Positions 1-9,969 of a stretch of DNA of 64,000 nt are shown here, piece after piece. The first letter of the stretch is position 1. The number at the start of each line of letters is the position of its first letter. Source of the DNA: Amphritea atlantica. Lineage in GTDB: Bacteria > Pseudomonadota > Gammaproteobacteria > Pseudomonadales > Balneatricaceae. Location: assembly GCF_018860855.1 (NCBI RefSeq), contig NZ_JAHKQE010000030.1:124001-188000 (forward strand). Direction: 5' to 3'. The position numbers and the translations under genes were made by a program. The notes under the pieces are model-generated. The model was not told where the DNA came from, did not search any database, and worked only from the letters and a program-made list of their open reading frames with translations.

Positions 1-1
1 T

Positions 2-1306
2 TATCAGTTAGCGCTGGTCTCCGTTTTATTGCTACAGCCGTTGAGTTTTTATCAGCCTGGGTTTTGGTTATCTTTTGCCGCCGTTGCGGCGTTACTTCTG
101 ATCGTGAAAGCTGAGACTGATAGAGGGCGGCTAATCACAATACTGTCAACTCAGTGGGCTGTCTTTTTGGGGTTGATGCCGCTGTTGTTACTGTGGCTAG
201 GGCAGGTTGCCTTGATCGCTCCATTAGTTAATCTATTGGCTATTCCCTTATTGACCTTTGTTGTATTGCCTGGGGTTCTGTTGGGGTTATTGCTCTGTTT
301 GATCGAGCCGAGTACCGGTGTAGCGCTGCTGAATGGCTTGGCGGATTATTTCTGGCAGATATTGCAGTTTTGTTCGCCTGCTGACGAGGCGGGGATATTG
401 ACGGCGCACCCGACCGTTTTAACGGTTGTGCTCGGTTTGTTGGCAGCGGTTTTGTTGATTTTGCCACGCTGGACCGGTGTCGGTTTTTTCGGTTCATTAC
501 TTTTACTGGCGCTAGTATTTCCAGCTAAAGATAGCGTCGATTCGGGTGACTTTCGAGCCACCGTTGTTGATGTCGGGCAGGGCTTAGCGGTGGTGATTGA
601 AACGGAAAACAAAACCTTAGTCTTTGACACCGGAGCCGCTTTTAAAGGGCGCAGTATTGCCCGATTTACACTGATACCATTATTAGAAAGTCGCCATATC
701 GAACAGATTGATCGGCTCGTGTTAAGCCATAAAGATAATGATCATGCGGGCGGGTATTCTGAGCTGAATGCTCAGTTGAAGATTAAACAGGTGTTTTCCG
801 GCAGTCCGACGTTGTATCGAAAACTATCGGCACAGCCCTGTGTATCGGGTGATGCTTGGGAGTGGGATGGTATTCATTTTCGTTATCTTCAGCCTTCTCG
901 GTTAGCGGCTGTTAATGAGAATAATCGTTCTTGTGTGCTACTGGTGCAATCAGATCATTGTTCGCTCGTTATTCCGGGTGATATTGAGAGCAGTATTGAG
1001 CAACAGATATTGACAAAATATCCTGATTTAACGGCTGACTGGTTAGTCGCGGCGCACCATGGCAGTCGTTATTCAAGTTCGCTGTCATGGTTGCGGGCGT
1101 TGAATCCCGATTGGGTGTTGTTTAGTGCGGGATTTGATAATCCCTATGGTCATCCAGCCAAGGCGGTTATCGATCGGTTGAGTGAATTACAACTGCGCTG
1201 GTTGAATACCGCCGAGCAAGGCGCGCTAATGCTGCAGAGCACGGCCAACGGTTGTTTAACTAAAACCTATAGAGATCAGAAAAAGCGTTATTGGACAGCA
1301 GGTTAA
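2..1306 (+). CDS. comEC: ComEC/Rec2 family DNA uptake protein, C-terminal part (5' truncated by window edge)
   Basis: The frame is open to the left edge, so only the last ~430 residues are present. They contain the end of the Competence membrane domain, with several hydrophobic helices up to about position 500, and then a periplasmic metallo-beta-lactamase-like domain. Its metal motif reads SHKDNDHAGG, a later His motif reads AAHHGS, and the domain entry has DVGQG. ComEC forms the inner-membrane channel for single-stranded DNA during natural transformation, and the MBL domain is thought to act as a nuclease. The order comEC-exbB-exbD-lpxK-kdsB-murB-rne is the one known from Pseudomonas. Identity is clear; competence itself cannot be inferred from this gene alone. 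Confidence 0.93.
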   Translation, partial: YQLALVSVLLLQPLSFYQPGFWLSFAAVAALLLIVKAETDRGRLITILSTQWAVFLGLMPLLLLWLGQVALIAPLVNLLAIPLLTFVVLPGVLLGLLLCLIEPSTGVALLNGLADYFWQILQFCSPADEAGILTAHPTVLTVVLGLLAAVLLILPRWTGVGFFGSLLLLALVFPAKDSVDSGDFRATVVDVGQGLAVVIETENKTLVFDTGAAFKGRSIARFTLIPLLESRHIEQIDRLVLSHKDNDHAGGYSELNAQLKIKQVFSGSPTLYRKLSAQPCVSGDAWEWDGIHFRYLQPSRLAAVNENNRSCVLLVQSDHCSLVIPGDIESSIEQQILTKYPDLTADWLVAAHHGSRYSSSLSWLRALNPDWVLFSAGFDNPYGHPAKAVIDRLSELQLRWLNTAEQGALMLQSTANGCLTKTYRDQKKRYWTAG

Positions 1307-1366
1307 TCACTACACTGGCGTCGGACTCTATGCTAGAGTATGGGCCGGTCCGAAGGAGGAATTCTG

Positions 1367-1987
1367 GTGTTTGAATTGATACAATCCGGTGGTTGGCTAA
1401 TGCTGCCAATTATCGCCTGTTCTATTTTGTCTCTGGCTATCTGTCTAGAGCGTTTTTGGGTATTACAGAAAAAACGAGTGGCTCCCGCACACCTCTTATC
1501 AGAGGTATGGGCGATGGTGCGTAATGGTGAAATGACACCTGAGCGTCTGCAACAGATTCGCAGTGAGAGCTTTTTGGGTCAGATTATGGTGGCGGGTTTA
1601 AATAACTCGACCCATGGTCGTGAGATCATGAAAGAAAGTATTCAGGAAGCCGCCCAGCATGTGATGCATCAGATGGAGCGGTTTCTTAATTCATTAGGCA
1701 CGATTGCTGCTATATCACCATTATTGGGGTTGCTCGGTACCGTTATCGGTATGATTAAAGTCTTTGCTGAAATCATGTTACAGGGCACGGGTAACGCTAA
1801 TGTGTTGGCCGGTGGTATCTCTGAAGCGCTGATTACGACAGCAGCAGGCTTGTCGATCGCAATTCCTGCGCTAGTCTTTCACCGCTATTTTCAGCGTCGC
1901 ATCGAGACACTGCTAATTGAGATGGAACAAGAGTGTCAGAAACTGGTTGAAGTTGTTCATGGCGACCGTGAAGTAGATTTCGAGTAA
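1367..1987 (+). CDS. ExbB/TolQ/MotA-family proton channel protein
   Basis: A 206-residue inner-membrane protein of the MotA/TolQ/ExbB family, which uses the proton gradient to energise an outer-membrane or envelope process together with an ExbD/TolR partner. A hydrophobic N-terminal segment (WLMLPIIACSILSLAIC) and two later helices containing SPLLGLLGTVIGMI and ITTAAGLSIAIPA are characteristic. A longer frame opens at ATG 1340, but the strong ribosome-binding site AAGGAGGA at 1353-1360 lies 6 nt before GTG 1367, so I chose the GTG start. The next gene, ExbD-like, starts 3 nt after the stop. No TonB gene is nearby, so the energised partner is unknown. Confidence 0.9.
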   Translation: MFELIQSGGWLMLPIIACSILSLAICLERFWVLQKKRVAPAHLLSEVWAMVRNGEMTPERLQQIRSESFLGQIMVAGLNNSTHGREIMKESIQEAAQHVMHQMERFLNSLGTIAAISPLLGLLGTVIGMIKVFAEIMLQGTGNANVLAGGISEALITTAAGLSIAIPALVFHRYFQRRIETLLIEMEQECQKLVEVVHGDREVDFE

Positions 1988-1990
1988 CCG

Positions 1991-2419
1991 ATGAGCCGAT
2001 TGAAATTCAGACGAAAGCAAAAAGAAGAGGTTACCGTCAATCTAACGCCTTTGATTGATGTGGTTTTCCTGTTGCTGATATTTTTTATGGTGTCAACGAC
2101 CTTTACCAAGGAAACTCATCTACAGATCAGCTTGCCTGAGGCAGATGGTGCAGCGGTTGAAGCTAAGGCCGACACGTTGGAAGTGCTGATTAGTGTTGAT
2201 GGTGGCTATACAGTTAACGGGCAGAACTTGCTAAATAGTCAGCCAGAAACACTGCGTCGTGCCATTATTGATCAGGTCGGTGATGACCGCAAACTACCCT
2301 TTATTATCTCTGCTGATGGCAAAGCAGCACATCAGGCGGTTGTTACTGTGATGGATGTAGCTGGAAAACTCGGTTTTGCTGGGCTTAGTATCACGACTCA
2401 GCAGCCGGCTGAGAAGTAA
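1991..2419 (+). CDS. ExbD/TolR family biopolymer transport protein
   Basis: A 142-residue protein with a short basic cytoplasmic N-terminus and one transmembrane helix that carries the family Asp (LTPLIDVVFLLLIFFMVST, Asp at residue ~23). A periplasmic domain follows. The membrane Asp is the proton-carrying residue in ExbD/TolR. It is translationally coupled to the upstream channel gene, and its TAA overlaps the lpxK ATG (TAATG at 2417-2421). Whether the pair energises TonB-dependent uptake or another envelope process cannot be told from sequence; linkage to lpxK and kdsB is conserved in pseudomonads. Confidence 0.92.
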   Translation: MSRLKFRRKQKEEVTVNLTPLIDVVFLLLIFFMVSTTFTKETHLQISLPEADGAAVEAKADTLEVLISVDGGYTVNGQNLLNSQPETLRRAIIDQVGDDRKLPFIISADGKAAHQAVVTVMDVAGKLGFAGLSITTQQPAEK

Positions 2420-3453
2420 TGATAGGGCTGGAACGGGCCTGGTATAACGGTAGCCGTTGGCCAAAACTGCTGCGACCACTGGAGCAAGTATTCCGCCGCT
2501 TGGCATATCGCCGTCGACAGCAATATCGTGACGGTGTGAAAGAGTGTTGGACGGCTCCAGTACCGGTGATTGTGGTCGGTAATATCTCCGTTGGTGGTAC
2601 TGGCAAATCGCCATTAGTTATCTGGCTAGTCGAATACTTGCGAAAGCAAGGCTATACGCCGGGCGTCATTAGTCGTGGTTATGGCGCTTCACCGCCAACA
2701 CTGCCTTATTTGGTGACGGAGACAGCTAAAGCGTCCGAAGCGGGTGATGAGCCGTTAATGATTGTGCGCCGCACGGGGGTTCCGCTCGTCATCTCTGCTG
2801 ACCGCGTGGCCGCTGCAAAACATTTGTTATCGATGGCGTCTTGCGACCTAATTATCAGTGATGATGGCTTGCAGCATTATGCACTTAATCGCACGATTGA
2901 AATTGCTGTAATTGATGGCGCAAGGGGCTTCGGAAATGGGCGCTGTTTGCCTGAAGGGCCTTTAAGAGAGCCGATAGAGCGCCTTAATGAGGTTGATCTT
3001 ATCGTTGTTAATGGTGAGTCATCGCCAGCATTACTCAAACCTGCGTATGCTAGCAAGGCATTTCAGATGACCTTGCAGCCAGGTCAGTTAGTCTCCTTAA
3101 GTACCCAGCAATCAAGCGACCCAAGTGGTTGGCGCGGTTCCCGTCAGGTAAATGCCGTAGCGGCCATTGGTAATCCAGTTCGTTTTGCGCAGACCTTGGA
3201 GCGCCTGGGATTTGACCCCCAGCTTCATCCTTTTGCGGATCATCATCAATATAACCTCTCTGATTTAACCTTTACGCCATCGTTACCGTTGATCATGACT
3301 GAGAAAGATGCCGTTAAGTGTGATCATCTAGGGCTTGATAATGCCTGGTATCTTCAGGTTGATGCGGCAATGGATAAGAGGTTTTCTGTCTCACTCGAGG
3401 CTATACTAAATACTGCGTTATCTGCCGATATGGAACAGAATAGCGCTTACTAA
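2419..3453 (+). CDS. lpxK: Tetraacyldisaccharide 4'-kinase LpxK
   Basis: A 344-residue inner-membrane-associated kinase that phosphorylates the 4' position of tetraacyldisaccharide-1-P to give lipid IVA in lipid A synthesis. The P-loop [12 protein letters not shown] sits at residues ~55-66, preceded by the hydrophobic N-terminal segment usual for LpxK. The conserved motif SDDGLQHY follows at ~155. Length fits the family (about 330). The start overlaps the exbD stop. msbA, often the upstream neighbour in enterics, is not here, as in Pseudomonas-type orders. Confidence 0.96.
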   Translation: MIGLERAWYNGSRWPKLLRPLEQVFRRLAYRRRQQYRDGVKECWTAPVPVIVVGNISVGGTGKSPLVIWLVEYLRKQGYTPGVISRGYGASPPTLPYLVTETAKASEAGDEPLMIVRRTGVPLVISADRVAAAKHLLSMASCDLIISDDGLQHYALNRTIEIAVIDGARGFGNGRCLPEGPLREPIERLNEVDLIVVNGESSPALLKPAYASKAFQMTLQPGQLVSLSTQQSSDPSGWRGSRQVNAVAAIGNPVRFAQTLERLGFDPQLHPFADHHQYNLSDLTFTPSLPLIMTEKDAVKCDHLGLDNAWYLQVDAAMDKRFSVSLEAILNTALSADMEQNSAY

Positions 3454-3478
3454 AGCATTTTACACAGAGGCACTAACG

Positions 3479-3664
3479 ATGGATAAGAAATTACTCGATA
3501 TCCTGGTTTGTCCGGTATCTAAAGCACCGGTTGAATGGAATAAAGAGACAAACGAATTGATCTGCCGAAGCTCCGGGCTGGCATATCCTATTCGTGATGA
3601 TATTCCGGTGATGCTGGAAACAGAAGCACGCACATTGAGTACCGATGAACGTCTGGAGAAATAG
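3479..3664 (+). CDS. Trm112-family zinc-ribbon-like small protein (YcaR type)
   Basis: A 61-residue protein starting [18 protein letters not shown], the typical start of the bacterial Trm112/UPF0434 (YcaR) family, with IRDDIPVML in the C-terminal half. Eukaryotic Trm112 activates methyltransferases; the bacterial role is less clear. Only one of the usual CxxC cysteines is present here (CPVS instead of CPxC), and a second Cys lies in LICRSS, so zinc binding is doubtful. It lies between lpxK and kdsB, which is its conserved place, and is 5 nt from kdsB. Confidence 0.9.
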   Translation: MDKKLLDILVCPVSKAPVEWNKETNELICRSSGLAYPIRDDIPVMLETEARTLSTDERLEK

Positions 3665-3669
3665 CGGAT

Positions 3670-4428
3670 ATGGCCTTTTCTGTTGTTATTCCTGCGCGCT
3701 TTGGATCTTCCCGCTTCCCTGGTAAGCCTTTGGCCGATATTGCAGGTAAGCCGATGATTCAGCATGTTTATGAGCGGGCCATTCAGAGTGAAGCTCAGCG
3801 GGTTATTATTGCCACCGATGATCAGCGTATCGCAGATGTAGCTCAAGGTTTTGGTGCTGAGGTTTGTATGACCTCGGCGGAGCATCTGTCAGGCACTGAC
3901 CGATTACAGGAAGTGGTCCACTCTTTGGGGTTCTATGCCGATGATATTGTGGTCAATGTACAGGGTGATGAGCCGCTGATTCCGCCTCGGATTATCAATC
4001 AGGTGGCGCATAACCTCAGTGCAGTATCTGACGCGAGTATCGCAACCCTATGTGAGCCGATTAACGATATTGATGCTTTGCTCAATCCAAATGTAGTCAA
4101 GGTGGTGGCGGACCAAAACGGTCGGGCAATGTATTTTAGTCGAGCCCCTATTCCTTGGCCTAGAGATGCATTTAATAGTGAGTCCGGTCGGTGTGTCATG
4201 CCTGTTGGTGTTGATTTTCAGCGCCATATTGGTATTTATGCTTATCGTGTTAAATTGTTGAATGATTTTGTCCTGTGGCCAGCCGCGCCGCTTGAGGAGA
4301 CGGAGTGTCTCGAGCAATTACGGGCGATGTGGAACGGTGCCATCATTCATGTTGATGTGGCTGACGAGCTGCCCCCAGCAGGGGTGGATACCCCTGAAGA
4401 TCTTGAGCGGATACGTCATCTTTTTTAG
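3670..4428 (+). CDS. kdsB: 3-deoxy-manno-octulosonate cytidylyltransferase KdsB
   Basis: A 252-residue cytosolic enzyme that makes CMP-Kdo from CTP and Kdo for lipopolysaccharide inner-core assembly. The nucleotidyltransferase start [17 protein letters not shown] (residues 4-20) and the motif NVQGDEPLI (~97-105) are diagnostic. Full length for the family (~250). It is in one same-strand run with lpxK, linking lipid A and Kdo synthesis. Confidence 0.97.
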   Translation: MAFSVVIPARFGSSRFPGKPLADIAGKPMIQHVYERAIQSEAQRVIIATDDQRIADVAQGFGAEVCMTSAEHLSGTDRLQEVVHSLGFYADDIVVNVQGDEPLIPPRIINQVAHNLSAVSDASIATLCEPINDIDALLNPNVVKVVADQNGRAMYFSRAPIPWPRDAFNSESGRCVMPVGVDFQRHIGIYAYRVKLLNDFVLWPAAPLEETECLEQLRAMWNGAIIHVDVADELPPAGVDTPEDLERIRHLF

Positions 4429-4453
4429 GCTTTGATTAACCGGAGGTGAGAGC

Positions 4454-4927
4454 ATGAAACGCGTTCTTTTTATTTGTTTGGGTAATATTTGTCGCTCCCC
4501 GACTGCGCATGGTGTCTTTCGATCAATGGTAGAGCGTCGCGGTATGGCGCACTTGATTGAAATCGATTCAGCAGGAACGGCTGCTTATCATGTTGGGAAC
4601 CCTCCGGATCATCGTGCAGCGGCTGCGGCATTGAAGCGGGGTATTGATCTGAGTGACCTCCGTGCTAGGCAAGCAGTGCCGGCTGATTTTCATCATTATG
4701 ATTTCATCATGGCGATGGATAAAGAGAATTTAAGTGAGCTTAAGGCGATCTGTCCGGCTGATTTTCAAGGGCATCTGGGCCTGTTTCTTGAGCTTGCTAG
4801 CTTATCTGAACGAGAAGTGCCTGATCCTTATTATGGCGGTCCTGCTGGTTTTGATCATGTGCTTGATCTTGTTGAGTCTGCTTCTGAGGCGCTGTTAGAT
4901 CATATCGCCGCAGAGCTGAATAAATGA
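4454..4927 (+). CDS. Low-molecular-weight protein-tyrosine phosphatase
   Basis: A 157-residue cytosolic phosphatase. The active-site loop CLGNICRS runs from Cys8 to Arg14 (CX5R), and the general-acid Asp lies in VPDPYYGG (~residues 121-128). Homologues dephosphorylate tyrosine kinases or small phosphoesters; no Wzc-type kinase is in the window, so the substrate is unknown. A ribosome-binding site GGAGGTGAG (4441-4449) precedes the ATG. The stop overlaps the murB start by 4 nt. The order kdsB-ptp-murB matches Pseudomonas. Confidence 0.94.
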   Translation: MKRVLFICLGNICRSPTAHGVFRSMVERRGMAHLIEIDSAGTAAYHVGNPPDHRAAAAALKRGIDLSDLRARQAVPADFHHYDFIMAMDKENLSELKAICPADFQGHLGLFLELASLSEREVPDPYYGGPAGFDHVLDLVESASEALLDHIAAELNK

Positions 4928-5949
4928 CCATTGAGTTTCAAGAAAATATCTCTCTAAAACCTTATAACAGCTTTGGCTTCGATGTGTCTGCCCGCTATTT
5001 TGCGGTGCTGGATAATGCCGGACAGCTTCCGGCTATTCGTGATTTTAGCCAGCAAAACAGAGTGTCGGTATTATTTATCGGTGGCGGCAGCAATTTGGTG
5101 CTCACGGCTGACCTAGATCAACTGGTGGTGGTTAACCAGATTCAGGGATTGCAGATGCAGGATAACCCTGACGGTAGTGTTAGCGTCACTGCGGGAGCAG
5201 GGGAGGAATGGCATCCTTTTGTTCGTTGGACCTTGCAGCAGGGGGCCTATGGCCTTGAGAATCTCTCATTAATACCGGGTACTGTGGGCGCGGCACCGAT
5301 TCAAAATATCGGCGCCTATGGTGTCGAAATCAAAGATCGATTGAGTTTTCTCGATGCCTTTGATCTTGAAACGGGGGAGTCGGTTGTTTTTACCGCAGAT
5401 GAGTGTCAGTTTGGTTATCGCGATAGTCTCTTTAAGAGTCGTTTTCCTGGACGTTACTTGATTACCGCGGTTACCTTTACCCTGAGTCGAGAGTTTAAGC
5501 CTGTGCTGCATTATGGCGGCATTGATGAGCAGCTTAGGCAGCGCAACATTGATTTCCCTGAGCCATTGCAACTAAGTGACCTCATTAGCGATATTCGCAA
5601 TACTAAGCTGCCCCAGCCCGCTCAGATCGGCAACGCTGGGAGCTTTTTTAAAAACCCTGTTATACCGGTAGATCAAGCTGAGAAGCTGAAGCATGAGTAC
5701 CCCAATTTAGTGCTTTTTGCGGATAAGTCTGGTTATTGTAAGTTGGCTGCTGGTTGGTTAATCGATCAGCAGGGCTGGAAAGGCCATCGGCAAGGGGATG
5801 CAGGAGTCTATGCTAAGCAAGCGTTGGTGTTGGTTAATTATGGCGCTGCGAGTGGCGTTGATATTCTTGAGATTGCGGGTGCAATACAGGCGGATGTGTA
5901 TCAACAGTTTGGTGTCATGCTAGAGATTGAACCTCGTTGTTATCCTTGA
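4924..5949 (+). CDS. murB: UDP-N-acetylenolpyruvoylglucosamine reductase MurB
   Basis: A 341-residue FAD enzyme that reduces UDP-GlcNAc-enolpyruvate to UDP-MurNAc in peptidoglycan synthesis. FAD-binding signatures are GGGSNLVL (~residues 53-60) and LIPGTVGAAPIQNIGAYG. The catalytic Ser lies in GNAGSFFKNP and the C-terminal Glu in LEIEPR. The length matches the type I (E. coli-like) enzyme. It begins inside the phosphatase gene (ATGA overlap) and is followed by a strong terminator. Confidence 0.97.
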   Translation: MTIEFQENISLKPYNSFGFDVSARYFAVLDNAGQLPAIRDFSQQNRVSVLFIGGGSNLVLTADLDQLVVVNQIQGLQMQDNPDGSVSVTAGAGEEWHPFVRWTLQQGAYGLENLSLIPGTVGAAPIQNIGAYGVEIKDRLSFLDAFDLETGESVVFTADECQFGYRDSLFKSRFPGRYLITAVTFTLSREFKPVLHYGGIDEQLRQRNIDFPEPLQLSDLISDIRNTKLPQPAQIGNAGSFFKNPVIPVDQAEKLKHEYPNLVLFADKSGYCKLAAGWLIDQQGWKGHRQGDAGVYAKQALVLVNYGAASGVDILEIAGAIQADVYQQFGVMLEIEPRCYP

Positions 5950-5980
5950 TGACTTAATTATTTAGTATGGCATGATATAA

Positions 5981-6007
5981 AACCGCGAAATGATTCGCGG
6001 TTTTTTT
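5981..6007 (+). terminator. Rho-independent terminator after murB
   Basis: A 9-bp perfect stem AACCGCGAA / TTCGCGGTT with loop ATGA, followed by a run of seven T. It closes the comEC-murB run. Confidence 0.9.
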
Positions 6008-6257
6008 ATGTCCTGCTGTTATGTTTTTAGCCGGAAGGGGTGTTTGTGCAAGGGTGCTGAACGTTAAATCTATGCGCTATTTCTGATTGTGAGCGGTTAT
6101 TAAGTCACGCTAGGTGTTTGATCTTATATTAAATACACGATGCGTAATATTGTGATTGGCCAGGTGCTAAGATTTATGCAAAGCAACGTGATAGGCAAAA
6201 AAAAGCACCCGTGTTGGGTGCTTTAATACGTTCGAGCTTATAGAGCCTTAGCGCCTA
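6008..6257. other. Intergenic region between convergent murB and rne
   Basis: Apart from the two terminators at its ends I see no gene, repeat or RNA here. It is moderately AT-rich, with no open frame of note. Confidence 0.6.
6197..6224 (-). terminator. Rho-independent terminator of rne
   Basis: Read on the minus strand, AAAGCACCC - ACAC loop - GGGTGCTTT is followed by more T residues, just downstream of the rne stop. Confidence 0.85.
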
Positions 6258-9200
6258 TCAGTTGGCGTTGTTTCCCTGAGTCTCGTCTTCTGAAGCCGTT
6301 GGTGTCACGGTTTCATTGTTTTGTAGTCGAGGATCGTTGGGTGCACGACGCTGACGACGTTTGCGAGGCGCTGTTTCTTCCGTGGCTGCAGGTGGTGGTG
6401 TTTCCCGTTTTGGGCGGGCAGTCATCACTTCCTCAGGCGCAACGGTTGGCGCGGTTAAATCTGGGCGCTTACGGACGCGGCGACCGGTCGGGCGGGCAGG
6501 TTCTTCGGCAACCGGTTGTTCGATTTCGATCTCGATTTCAACGGTATTCGTTTCTTCTGGCGCTTCAGTCGGCACTTCAGTCGGCACTTCGGTCACTGCT
6601 TCGATCGGCTCAGCCTTGACGGGTTCAGCGGCTGCTACAACAGGAGCAGGTGTTTCTATTGCCTCAGCTTTGGGCGCCGTTTCAGGTGTAGTGTCAGGCT
6701 CGGGGGTTAATTCAGTTTCGAGCTCGAGAGTGTCAGAGATCGCCACTTTAGTTGGCTGATCAGGACTCTTTGTTTCATTGGCTGTTTCATTAACAGTATC
6801 TTTAGCCGTATCGCTACTTGCTTTCTCAGCCGTTTTTGCCTTGTTAGCCTGAGCGTTTGTTTGCTCTGCCGCTGGGCTAGAAACCTCTATCTCAACCGCA
6901 GGCGCTACAGAAGCGGCTGGGGCATCAGGGATTGATGTTTCAACTGTTGCTTCAGCCATTGATGCTTGCGGTGCTGCGTCGACCTCTTTTTTAGCAACGG
7001 GTGTTGCAGCAGGCTTGCTTTGAACGGCTTCGTTTGCGAAAACTTCTTCCGTTGGTGCTGCTTCAGATTCTGCTGCAGCAGGTTTGGCTGCGGTATTATC
7101 TGTTTTCGGACCACGGCGACGTTGGCGACGTTTACGAGGGGCTTCTTCAGCCGTTTTTTCAGCTTTTTTAGGTGCTGAATTTTCAGCTGGAGCGGTCTCG
7201 CTGTCACTTGGAAGTTGAACGGCGGTATCTACTGCGTCAACTTTTGCTTCAGCCGGGGCCAGCAATTCAGTGTTTTCAGTATTATTGCTATCGGCCGTAC
7301 GTTTACCGCTGCGTTCACCGCGACGGCGACGTCCACGACGACGTTCACCGCGGGGGCGACCATCTTCGTTTTTCTCGGCAGGTTTGTTTTGCTCGCTGCT
7401 TTTCTCAGGGCGAGCTTGCTGAGCATTGTTCTGCTCTTCGTTCTGCTCTTTGGGTGCAGACTTATCGCGTTCGTTGCGGCGACGGTTGCGTGAACGGCCG
7501 CGGCCAGAATCTTCAGCGGTGTTATCGCGCTCTTTCTGCACAACAGGTTCTGATGTGTCAGACAGATTGTCGATAATTTTATCGCTGTCACGACGTTGAT
7601 TGCGGTTGCGATCACGATCTCGGTCACGACGATTATTGGTGCGTTTACGGCCGCGTTGTTTCTTGTTGCGCTCTTCCCGTTCTTGCTCGAGTTTAGCTTG
7701 TTCTTGCTCGATACGCGCTTTTTCTTGAGAGTCGTCTGAGCTACCAAATAGGCTACCTAAGGCGCTGAAGATGCGACTGGTCAGCGAAACGGTTGCAGCG
7801 GGTTGAGTCGTCGGCGCAGGTGCTGCTTGAGGGGCCTGAGCCGGAGCAGATGCTGGCGCAGGGGTTGCTGGTGCAACCGTGCTGACAGCTGCACGTTCTC
7901 TAACAGGCGGCGCTTGAGGTGTCGTTTCAACTATCAGTTCCTCTTCAGTTTCTGGCTGAAGGGTATAGCTAGCGTCATTCGTATTGATAACGGTGTGATC
8001 ATCACGCAGACGCACCACTTCGTAGTGAGGTGTCTCCATGTTTGGGTTGGGAACAATCACCACGCGAACGTGGTGACGGACTTCAACTTCATGTACTTCG
8101 CTGCGTTTTTCATTAAGCAGGAAGGTCGCGACAGACACCGGCAGGATCGCACGGATCTGAGCGGTACGGTCTTTTGAAGATTCCTCTTCAATAAGGCGCA
8201 AGATGGAAAGTGCGAGTGATTCAGTATCACGGACAGTACCCTGACCATTACAACGAGGGCAGACGGCACCACGGCTTTCGATCAGTGATGGACGTAGTCG
8301 CTGACGGGACATCTCCATTAAGCCGAAGCGGGAGATGCGACCGAGTTGAACGCGGGCGCGATCGACTTTGAGCGCATCGCGCATCCGATTCTCAACTTCC
8401 CGCTGGTTCTTGATCGGGGTCATATCGATAAAGTCGATAACGATTAGCCCGCCAATATCCCGTAGGCGTACTTGACGAGAGATCTCATCCGCCGCTTCAA
8501 GGTTGGTCTGCAAGGCGGTTTCTTCGATATCGCTACCGCGGGTTGCCCGTGCGGAGTTGATATCGATAGATACCAGAGCTTCGGTGGGATCTATAACGAT
8601 AGAGCCGCCGGAGGGTAGGTGAACTTCGCGTTGAAAGGCGGTTTCAATCTGGCTCTCAATCTGAAAGCGATTAAACAGCGGGATAGCCTCATCATAAAGC
8701 TTAATTTTGTTCAGGTAGCTAGGCATAACCTGCTGAACGAAGTTGATCGCTTCCTGATAAACCTCAGGTTTATCGATCAAGACTTCGCCGATATCTTGGC
8801 GCAGATAGTCACGAATAGCACGGATAACCACGTTGCTTTCTTGATAGATCAGGAAAGGGGAGCGGCGCTCTTCGGCGGCGCTGGTGATTGCATCCCACAG
8901 CGTCATGAGATAATCGAGATCCCATTGCAGTTCTTCCGAGGTGCGGCCAATACCTGCCGTGCGTACGATAGCGCCTGTTTTAGGTGGGATAGTGACCCCA
9001 TCAAGAGCTTCTTTCAGTTGTTTGCGATCTTCGCCTTCGATGCGGCGAGAGATGCCACCTGCGCGGGGATTATTTGGCATCAATACCAAATAACGACCGG
9101 CTAGGCTGATAAAGGTTGTCAGTGCTGCGCCTTTGTTGCCGCGCTCTTCCTTGTCAACCTGAACAATAACTTCGGTGCCTTCGGCGATAACCTCGCGGAT

Positions 9201-9467
9201 ATTAGGTCGGCCGCCTTTATCGGAACCTTTTTTAAAGTATTCGCGGGAGATCTCTTTGAGGGGGAGGAAGCCGTGGCGTTCTGAGCCGTATTCGACAAAA
9301 GCAGCTTCTAGGCTGGGCTCGACACGGGTAATTTTACCCTTGTAGATGTTAGCTTTTTTCTGCTCGCGGGAGCTGGATTCGATGTCCAGATCATAAAGGC
9401 GTTGGCCGTCTACCAGCGCAACGCGCAACTCTTCTTGTTGAGTTGCATTAATTAGCATTCTTTTCAT
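6258..9467 (-). CDS. rne: Ribonuclease E
   Basis: A 1069-residue endoribonuclease and scaffold of the RNA degradosome at the inner membrane. The N-terminal catalytic half carries an S1 domain (~residues 36-120), catalytic Asp302 (VSIDINS) and Asp345 (LIVIDF), and the zinc link Cys403/Cys406 (CPRCNGQG). These are offset by one from the E. coli residues. After about residue 510 the protein is low-complexity: a putative membrane-binding amphipathic stretch ([13 protein letters not shown]), Arg-rich RNA-binding blocks (~600-740), then a long Ala/Glu/Pro/Thr-rich tail that is disordered and probably species-specific. Start codon context [13 protein letters not shown] is standard. Confidence 0.97.
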   Translation of the reverse strand: MKRMLINATQQEELRVALVDGQRLYDLDIESSSREQKKANIYKGKITRVEPSLEAAFVEYGSERHGFLPLKEISREYFKKGSDKGGRPNIREVIAEGTEVIVQVDKEERGNKGAALTTFISLAGRYLVLMPNNPRAGGISRRIEGEDRKQLKEALDGVTIPPKTGAIVRTAGIGRTSEELQWDLDYLMTLWDAITSAAEERRSPFLIYQESNVVIRAIRDYLRQDIGEVLIDKPEVYQEAINFVQQVMPSYLNKIKLYDEAIPLFNRFQIESQIETAFQREVHLPSGGSIVIDPTEALVSIDINSARATRGSDIEETALQTNLEAADEISRQVRLRDIGGLIVIDFIDMTPIKNQREVENRMRDALKVDRARVQLGRISRFGLMEMSRQRLRPSLIESRGAVCPRCNGQGTVRDTESLALSILRLIEEESSKDRTAQIRAILPVSVATFLLNEKRSEVHEVEVRHHVRVVIVPNPNMETPHYEVVRLRDDHTVINTNDASYTLQPETEEELIVETTPQAPPVRERAAVSTVAPATPAPASAPAQAPQAAPAPTTQPAATVSLTSRIFSALGSLFGSSDDSQEKARIEQEQAKLEQEREERNKKQRGRKRTNNRRDRDRDRNRNQRRDSDKIIDNLSDTSEPVVQKERDNTAEDSGRGRSRNRRRNERDKSAPKEQNEEQNNAQQARPEKSSEQNKPAEKNEDGRPRGERRRGRRRRGERSGKRTADSNNTENTELLAPAEAKVDAVDTAVQLPSDSETAPAENSAPKKAEKTAEEAPRKRRQRRRGPKTDNTAAKPAAAESEAAPTEEVFANEAVQSKPAATPVAKKEVDAAPQASMAEATVETSIPDAPAASVAPAVEIEVSSPAAEQTNAQANKAKTAEKASSDTAKDTVNETANETKSPDQPTKVAISDTLELETELTPEPDTTPETAPKAEAIETPAPVVAAAEPVKAEPIEAVTEVPTEVPTEAPEETNTVEIEIEIEQPVAEEPARPTGRRVRKRPDLTAPTVAPEEVMTARPKRETPPPAATEETAPRKRRQRRAPNDPRLQNNETVTPTASEDETQGNNAN

Positions 9468-9969
9468 TGTTTGTTAGCGTTCTCTTATAACACTAACGCA
9501 CTTCATCCAGCCGCAAGCCACACAGAGAGGTGCCTGTCGTTAACATTACAGGCACGCAAAACAAAGTCTTCGTAACGACTTTTGTGTTTAACTTAATGCC
9601 GGGCTACATCGTTATGTAACCCGGTCTTATCGACGGTGAAGGAAACAGTTGCCTCGTATCGACTGTTTGTCTCGAGTCTGATCGGGCTGGTGCTGCCAGT
9701 TATATATTGGCAGGTTCCGGGCAACTGACATCTACACCTCCAACTGGTTTTGCCATATCAGGGCATTGCCAACCGGGTGAAATACGTAGTAATTCTTTTT
9801 AAATTGATGCTGTACGAGGGATTCATACCGGTTATTTGCTTGATTTTATGTACTAAATGGCAAAATAACAGGGAATTTCAAATTAGCTAAAGCCAACTGC
9901 CCGCAGCAGCGTTAGAATATAGCAGCTTAAATAGATAGCATCAATCGAAAGGTCCGATATCCCATTAAT
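9468..9969. promoter_or_regulatory. Divergent rne/rluC intergenic region with structured rne leader
   Basis: About 500 bp without a gene. On the rne side it contains several stable inverted repeats in the likely 5' UTR: 9530-9555 (8-bp stem GTGCCTGT), 9563-9582 (AAAGTC stem), 9599-9624 (11-bp stem with a 4-nt loop) and a CTGCCA/TGGCAG hairpin near 9692-9713. In enterics the rne 5' UTR folds into hairpins through which RNase E cleaves and limits its own mRNA. The architecture suggests the same here; sequence homology to the enteric element is not claimed. Confidence 0.6.
9599..9624 (-). promoter_or_regulatory. Strong hairpin in the rne leader
   Basis: An 11-bp stem (one G-U pair in RNA) with a 4-nt loop; the arms read CCGGGTTACAT and ATGTAGCCCGG on the rne-sense strand. 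It lies ~130 nt upstream of the rne start and is a candidate site for RNase E self-cleavage control. Confidence 0.6.

Noticed and set aside
6299-7747. Several open frames opposite or out of phase with the rne C-terminal region
   Set aside because: They are shadows of the low-complexity Ala/Glu/Arg-rich tail of RNase E; repetitive codons keep other frames open, and no family features or ribosome-binding sites support them.
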